DNA from: Pseudomonas alcaligenes
Lineage (GTDB): Bacteria; Pseudomonadota; Gammaproteobacteria; Pseudomonadales; Pseudomonadaceae
Assembly (NCBI RefSeq): GCF_041729615.1
Contig: NZ_CP154874.1
Span: 501,001 to 565,000, forward strand
Length of the DNA: 64,000 bases
Direction of reading: 5' to 3'
Below are positions 59,868-64,000 of this stretch, one piece after another. Positions within the stretch are counted from its first letter, which is position 1; each line of letters begins with the position of its first letter. Position numbers and translations under genes: made by a program. The notes below the pieces were generated by a model. That model did not search any database and was not told the origin of the DNA. It saw only the letters and a program-made list of their open reading frames with translations.

Positions 59868-59895
59868 GAACTCTCTCCAACGGCGGAGTCAGTTC
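59868..59895 (+). ncRNA. Hexaloop hairpin in nasS leader, candidate ANTAR (NasT) target
   Basis: GAACT and AGTTC, then CTCC and GGAG, pair with a symmetric 2x2 internal loop between, leaving the hexaloop AACGGC (A at position 1, G at position 4), as described for ANTAR-bound RNAs. All nine pairs are canonical. Confidence 0.5.
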
Positions 59896-59904
59896 ACAGA
59901 CAAT

Positions 59905-59955
59905 GGCGTCGTTTCCGGCCACCGCCCCGCGGCGGCCAGGAACGGCGCCTTTTTG
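59905..59955 (+). terminator. Intrinsic terminator / attenuator in the nasS leader
   Basis: A 16-nt arm at 59905-59920 pairs with 59934-59949 with one mismatch and two G-T wobbles, and the loop can form an extra CCGC/GCGG stem; TTTTT follows at 59950-59954. It lies 21 bases before the nasS ATG and after a separate terminator, so it is a leader attenuator. Confidence 0.75.
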
Positions 59956-59972
59956 TTCAACGGCGGAACAAA
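59952..59972 (+). promoter_or_regulatory. Second hairpin covering the nasS ribosome binding site
   Basis: TTTGTTC pairs with GAACAAA over seven bases around AACGGCG. It reuses the terminator T tract, displays the same AACGGC as the upstream hexaloop and includes the GGCGGA that is the only likely Shine-Dalgarno for nasS. Confidence 0.5.
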
Positions 59973-59975
59973 GAC

Positions 59976-61190
59976 ATGACCGACAGCAGCACCACCCGAA
60001 GCGATGCCCTGACCTGGGTCGCGGGCAGCGATGCCCCGGAAAAGAGCGCACTGAATCTGGGCTTCATGGCCCTCACCGACTCCGCCTCGCTGATCGTCGC
60101 CGCGACGCAGGGCTTCGCCCAGCCCTACGGCCTGACCCTCAACCTGCAGCGCCAGGCCTCCTGGGCCGGCCTGCGCGACCGCCTGCTGAGCGGCGAGCTG
60201 GACGCCGCGCAGATGCTCTATGGCCAGGTCTACGGCATCGACCAGGGGCTCGGCGGCCCGGCCACCGAGATGGCCATCCTCATGGGCCTATGCCAGAACG
60301 GCCAGGCCATCAACCTGTCGCAGCCGCTCAAGCAGGCTGGCGTGACCAGTGCCGAGGCACTGGCCGCACGCGTGCGCCAAGGTGGTGCAAAGCTCACCTT
60401 CGCCCAGACCTTCCCCACCGGCACCCATGCCATGTGGCTGTACTACTGGCTGGCGGCCCAGGGCATCCATCCGCTGGAGGACGTCAGCACCGTGGTGGTG
60501 CCGCCCTCGCAGATGGTCGCCCACCTGCGCGCGGCCCGTATCGACGGCTTCTGCGCCGGCGGCCCCTGGGGCGCCCTGGCGGTCGAGGAAGAGCAGGGCT
60601 TCACCCTGGCCACCAGCCAGGACATCTGGGCCGACCACCCGGAAAAGGTGCTGGGCGTGACCCGCGCATTCGCCGAACAGTACCCCAACACCGCCCGCGC
60701 CCTGACCATGGCCGTGCTGGAGGCCAGCCGCTTCATCGACGAGAGCGAGGAGAACAAGCGCGGCACCGCGCAGCTGATCAGCGGCAGCGAGTACGTCGAC
60801 GCCCCGCTCTCGGCCATCGCCCCGCGCTTCCTCGGCCAGTACCAGGACGGCCTCGGCCACGCCTGGCTGGACGCCCATCCGCTGCGCTTCTTCGCCGGCG
60901 GCGAGGTGAACATGCCGTGGCTGTCCGACGGCATCTGGTTCCTCACCCAGTTCCGCCGCTGGGGCCTGCTCAAGGACGATCCGGACTACCTCAGCATCGC
61001 CCGCCGCATCCACCGCCTGGACCTCTACCGCAGCGCCGCCGAGGCCCTGGGCGTCCCGGTGCCGGAACACGCGATGCGCCGCTCCACCCTGCTCGATGGC
61101 AGCACCTGGGACGGCAGCGACCCGGCCGGCTACGCCCGCTCCTTCGCCATTCATGCGCGCGCCGACAGCGCCACCGCCATCGCCCTGTAA
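59976..61190 (+). CDS. nasS: Nitrate-sensing NasS-type protein (CmpA/NrtA family)
   Basis: The 404-residue protein resembles the periplasmic nitrate-binding proteins NrtA/NasF but has no signal peptide, as expected for the cytoplasmic sensor NasS. It has LNLGFMALTDSASLIVAATQGF at the start and FAQTFPTGTHAMWLYYWLAA in the middle. In the known system NasS binds NasT and releases it when nitrate or nitrite is present. NasT follows after 20 bp. The leader carries an attenuator, so the pair may control its own expression. Confidence 0.9.
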   Translation: MTDSSTTRSDALTWVAGSDAPEKSALNLGFMALTDSASLIVAATQGFAQPYGLTLNLQRQASWAGLRDRLLSGELDAAQMLYGQVYGIDQGLGGPATEMAILMGLCQNGQAINLSQPLKQAGVTSAEALAARVRQGGAKLTFAQTFPTGTHAMWLYYWLAAQGIHPLEDVSTVVVPPSQMVAHLRAARIDGFCAGGPWGALAVEEEQGFTLATSQDIWADHPEKVLGVTRAFAEQYPNTARALTMAVLEASRFIDESEENKRGTAQLISGSEYVDAPLSAIAPRFLGQYQDGLGHAWLDAHPLRFFAGGEVNMPWLSDGIWFLTQFRRWGLLKDDPDYLSIARRIHRLDLYRSAAEALGVPVPEHAMRRSTLLDGSTWDGSDPAGYARSFAIHARADSATAIAL

Positions 61191-61210
61191 CGGATCGAGA
61201 TAGAAACCAG

Positions 61211-61789
61211 ATGCTACGCATACTCCTGATCAACGATACGCCGAAGAAGGTCGGCCGCCTGAAGAGTGCGCTGATCGAGGCCGGTTTCGAGGTGATCGAC
61301 GAATCCGGGCTGACCATCGACCTGCCCGAGCGGGTCGAGGCGGTGCGCCCCGACGTCGTGCTGATCGACACCGAGTCGCCCGGCCGCGACGTGATGGAAC
61401 AGGTGGTGCTGGTGACCCGCGACCAGCCGCGACCGATCGTCATGTTCACCGACGAGCACGACCCGCAGGTGATGCGCCAGGCCATCCAGTCCGGGGTCAG
61501 CGCCTACATAGTCGAGGGCATCCAGGCCGAGCGCCTGCAGCCGATCCTCGACGTGGCCATGGCACGCTTCGAGAGCGACCAGGCCCTGCGTGCCCAGTTG
61601 CAGGCGCGCGACGCCCAGCTGGCCGAGCGCAAGCGCATCGAACTGGCCAAGGGCCTGTTGATGAAGATGAAGAGCTGCAACGAGGAGGACGCCTACACCC
61701 TGATGCGCCGCCAGGCCATGAGTCGCCAGCAGAAGCTGATCCAGGTGGCCGAGCAGATCATCGCCATGCACGACATGCTTGGTGATTGA
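61211..61789 (+). CDS. nasT: ANTAR-domain antiterminator NasT
   Basis: NasT binds leader RNA and prevents termination upstream of nitrate assimilation genes. The 192-residue protein has an N-terminal pseudo-receiver domain (about 1-120; LINDTPKKVGRLKSAL, with no clear phospho-aspartate triad) and a C-terminal ANTAR domain (about 130-190; RIELAKGLLMKMKSCNEEDAYTLMRRQAM). It follows nasS by 20 bp. No nasA, nirB or nitrate transporter genes follow, so its usual target lies elsewhere. Confidence 0.93.
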   Translation: MLRILLINDTPKKVGRLKSALIEAGFEVIDESGLTIDLPERVEAVRPDVVLIDTESPGRDVMEQVVLVTRDQPRPIVMFTDEHDPQVMRQAIQSGVSAYIVEGIQAERLQPILDVAMARFESDQALRAQLQARDAQLAERKRIELAKGLLMKMKSCNEEDAYTLMRRQAMSRQQKLIQVAEQIIAMHDMLGD

Positions 61790-61802
61790 CCGCCCGGGCG
61801 GC

Positions 61803-61889
61803 ACAACTGTACCGCCCGAAAGCCAACTGTTACCCCCGCTGCAATGGCACAGAGACCTACTGTACGACCATCTGCAGACAACTGTGTAT
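61803..61889. promoter_or_regulatory. Four phased ACTGT repeats before the PLP-decarboxylase gene
   Basis: ACTGT cores begin at 61806, 61826, 61859 and 61881, mostly as CAACTGT(A/T)(A/C)C. Spacings of 20, 33 and 22 bp are close to whole helical turns, so the sites lie on one DNA face. This suggests an activator array, possibly MocR/GntR type; no such gene is in view. Confidence 0.45.
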
Positions 61890-61951
61890 CTGCTACAACG
61901 GCCGGCCACTGGCTATCGTGAAGGCATATCCCAGCCTGTCACGGACCCGCC

Positions 61952-63304
61952 ATGAGCCTTGATGAACGCCAGCTGCTCGCCGCAGCCGACCGCCGCGCCC
62001 TCGCCTACTTCGACGCCACCCCCGAGCGCAGGGTCTTCCCCGACGCCGCCGCCATTGCGGCGCTAGGCGCCTTCGACCAGGCGCTGCCACAGCGCGGCCA
62101 GGAGCCCGAGCAGGTACTGCGGCAGCTCGACGAAGTCGGCTCGACGGCCACCGTGGCCAGCAACGGCCCGCGCTACTTTGGTTTCGTCATCGGCGCCACC
62201 CTCCCCGCCGCTGCCGCCGCCGAACGCCTGGTGCTGGCCTGGGACCAGTGCGCCTCCTCGTTCGACAACTCGCCGGCCGCCGACCGCCTGGAGAAAGTCG
62301 CCGGGCGCTGGGTCTGCGAAGCCCTCGGCCTACCCCGCGAGAGTGCCGTCGGTTTCGGCACCAGCGCCACCGCCTGTACCCTGGCCTGCCTCTCGGCAGC
62401 CCGCCGTACGCTGCTGGCCCGCCTGGGCTGGGACTTCGACGCCGACGGCCTGATGGGCGCGCCGGAGATCCGCGTGGTGCTCTCGGAAACCGCGCACATC
62501 ACGGTGAAGAAGGCCCTGCGCATCCTCGGCTTCGGCATGAACCGCCTGCACTACGCCGCGGTGGACGCGCACGGGCGTATCGACCCGGCGCGCCTGCCGG
62601 CGCTGGACGCGCGCACCTTGCTGATCCTACAGGCCGGCGAAGTCAACACCGGCGAGTTCGACCACTTCGCCGAGCTGATCCCCAGGGCCCGCGAGGCCGG
62701 CGCCTGGGTGCATGTCGACGGCGCCTTCGGCCTGTGGGCCAGGGCTTCCTCCTCGGCGCACCTGGCCGAAGGCGTGGAGCTGGCCGACAGCTGGACCAGC
62801 GACGGCCACAAGTGGCTGAACACCCCCTATGACAGCGCCATGGCCATCTGCCGCGACGCCGACGCCCTGGCCGCGGCGATGAACAGCGATGCCGCCTACG
62901 CCACGGCGAGCAAGGATGCGCAGAAGAACCTGACCCTGGAATTCTCCCGCCGCGCCCGTGGCGTGGCGATCTGGGCGGCGCTGGCCAGCCTCGGCCGCGA
63001 CGGCCTGCGCGAGATGATCGACCGCCATATCCGCCAGGCCGGTGAGCTGGCCGAGGCTCTGCGCGCCGGTGGCTACCAGGTGCTCAACCGCGTGGTGCTC
63101 AACCAGGTACTGGTGCGCGGCGACTCGGATGAGCAGACCGTCGCCATCCGCGAGGCAGCCCAGGCCAGCGGCGAGGTCTGGTTCGGCTCGACCATCTGGC
63201 AGGGGCGCCCGGCCTTCCGCCTCAGCCTATCGTCCTGGCGCACCCGGGACGTGGACGTGCAGGCCCTGGCCGAACTGCTGCTGCGCCTGAAGCGACAGCT
63301 CTGA
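61952..63304 (+). CDS. PLP-dependent decarboxylase-family enzyme (group II)
   Basis: The 450-residue protein is a fold-type I PLP enzyme of the aromatic amino acid / glutamate decarboxylase group. It has the PLP-phosphate region GTSATACTLACL, the DGAFG aspartate motif (HVDGAFGLWARAS) and the PLP lysine in SDGHKWLNTPYD, followed by LQ-type C-terminal strands. Substrate is unknown; such enzymes act on aspartate, glutamate, tryptophan or related amino acids. It is separated from nasT by 162 bp with four ACTGT repeats. No strong terminator follows, only a hairpin repeat. Confidence 0.87.
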   Translation: MSLDERQLLAAADRRALAYFDATPERRVFPDAAAIAALGAFDQALPQRGQEPEQVLRQLDEVGSTATVASNGPRYFGFVIGATLPAAAAAERLVLAWDQCASSFDNSPAADRLEKVAGRWVCEALGLPRESAVGFGTSATACTLACLSAARRTLLARLGWDFDADGLMGAPEIRVVLSETAHITVKKALRILGFGMNRLHYAAVDAHGRIDPARLPALDARTLLILQAGEVNTGEFDHFAELIPRAREAGAWVHVDGAFGLWARASSSAHLAEGVELADSWTSDGHKWLNTPYDSAMAICRDADALAAAMNSDAAYATASKDAQKNLTLEFSRRARGVAIWAALASLGRDGLREMIDRHIRQAGELAEALRAGGYQVLNRVVLNQVLVRGDSDEQTVAIREAAQASGEVWFGSTIWQGRPAFRLSLSSWRTRDVDVQALAELLLRLKRQL

Positions 63305-63314
63305 CGCGGCAACT

Positions 63315-63403
63315 CCCCTCTCCCACTCGTGGGAGAGGGGCTGGGGGAGAGGGCGTTGGCTCAAAGCCCCTCTCCCCAGCCCTCTCCCGTAAACGGGAGA
63401 GGG
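63315..63403. repeat. Three-hairpin intergenic repeat
   Basis: CCCCTCTCCCAC/GTGGGAGAGGGG (12 bp), a central CTGGGGGAGAGGG/CCCCTCTCCCCAG stem and CCCTCTCCCGT/ACGGGAGAGGG (11 bp) lie in a row. Such CTCTCCC/GGGAGAG blocks are common between genes in Pseudomonas. The remaining 200 bp to 63607 holds no gene or clear signal. Confidence 0.85.
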
Positions 63404-63607
63404 AGCAAAGCGAGCCGTACCTACCCCACTCACTGTGATGGGGATAGGTGAGAAGATCGCAACCAGGCTCTGACAACTGCTCCGCCCCATTGCCGCAGAA
63501 CTGCTCTGGACAACGGCAGGCCCACACCCTTATCTTCGCGCCAGGCCACACGCAGGTGGCCTGCGTCGCTCGGACGGTTCCGGGCGCTTACGTACTTCGA
63601 GGACAGC

Positions 63608-64000
63608 ATGGCCGACAACGCCAAGCGCCGCTTTGCGCGCATTGATCGTCTCCCCCCCTACGTTTTCAACATCACCGCCGAGCTGAAGATGGCTGCCCGC
63701 CGCCGTGGCGAGGACATCATCGACTTCAGCATGGGCAATCCGGACGGCGCCACGCCGCCGCACATCGTCGAGAAGCTGGTGCAGGTCGCCCAGCGCGAAG
63801 ACACCCACGGCTACTCCACCTCCCGCGGCATCCCGCGCCTGCGCCGCGCCATCTCGCGCTGGTACAAGGACCGCTATGACGTGGAGATCGACCCGGAAAG
63901 CGAAGCCATAGTCACCATCGGCTCCAAGGAAGGCCTGGCGCACCTGATGCTGGCCACCCTGGACCACGGCGACACCGTACTGGTGCCCAACCCCAGCTAC
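63608..64000 (+). CDS. Alanine transaminase-like class I aminotransferase, N-terminal part
   Basis: The first 131 residues are present; the gene runs off the window. They match the AlaC/YfdZ group: [36 protein letters not shown], the [17 protein letters not shown] region and [12 protein letters not shown] text ([13 protein letters not shown]). Such enzymes make alanine or glutamate-linked amino acids with PLP. It is a partial call because the lysine and C-terminus are not seen. An isolated upstream hairpin repeat and no promoter are visible. Confidence 0.88.
   Translation, partial: MADNAKRRFARIDRLPPYVFNITAELKMAARRRGEDIIDFSMGNPDGATPPHIVEKLVQVAQREDTHGYSTSRGIPRLRRAISRWYKDRYDVEIDPESEAIVTIGSKEGLAHLMLATLDHGDTVLVPNPSY

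Overview
The window is chromosomal DNA of a high-GC gamma-proteobacterium, almost certainly a Pseudomonas of the P. aeruginosa / P. alcaligenes / P. resinovorans side of the genus. This rests on protein families and on gene order recognised by eye, not on a database search. Blocks that support it are nfuA near cti and metH; apbC, metG, rsxABCDGE, nth and the PA3496-type small protein; gloA, argG, motY, pyrC and rnt; and acnB close to nasS and nasT. Nearly all of the sequence is protein coding. No rRNA, tRNA, CRISPR array, insertion sequence or prophage was seen.

Layout. 1-3.0 kb: a small hypothetical gene and a GlxA-type regulator / DUF1272 / MFS operon. 3.0-11.7 kb: nfuA, a purine deaminase with a Tsx/OmpK-like channel, the fatty acid cis/trans isomerase cti, and metH. 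11.74-12.63 kb: one strikingly AT-rich gene for a nucleotide-cyclase-like protein, wedged between metH and pnuC; it is the clearest foreign segment. 12.66-14.4 kb: pnuC, a NadR-like kinase and an ion channel. 14.4-28.9 kb: an accessory metabolic and regulatory stretch with a Crp/Fnr regulator, sterol desaturase-family protein, DUF1883, two AraC regulators, D-aminoacylase-type amidohydrolase, lipoprotein, cupin, an RlmN paralog / EEP phosphatase / LRR-kinase operon, DMT exporter, two LysR regulators and an Old Yellow Enzyme. 29.0-31.3 kb: secreted lipase, its foldase, and DUF2970. 31.3-35.6 kb: lipoprotein truncated globin, DUF3034 protein, a c-di-GMP phosphodiesterase with a dead GGDEF domain, and a cupredoxin-like protein. 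35.9-47.9 kb: nadE, dcd, apbC, metG, the complete rsx (rnf) operon, nth and a PA3496-family protein. 48-56.4 kb: a diguanylate cyclase, gloA, argG, motY, pyrC, rnt, bfd, miaE, a tandem universal stress protein and DUF1289. 56.5-64 kb: acnB with a long structured leader, a YgdI/R lipoprotein, nasS-nasT behind a sigma54-type promoter and a strong attenuator, a PLP-dependent decarboxylase, an intergenic hairpin repeat, and the start of an alanine aminotransferase cut by the window edge.

How genes work together. Iron-sulfur biogenesis and use is a recurrent theme (nfuA, apbC, rsx, nth, acnB, bfd, RlmN-like). The lipase and foldase form a secretion pair. nadE, PnuC and the NadR-like kinase all serve NAD supply. 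NasS and NasT form the nitrate-responsive antitermination pair, but no nitrate reductase operon lies in the window. The best candidates for something undescribed are the AT-rich cyclase-like gene, the nasST leader (hexaloop hairpin, intrinsic terminator, second hairpin over the ribosome binding site) and the structured acnB leader. All coordinates, pairings and alignments were worked out by hand from the sequence.
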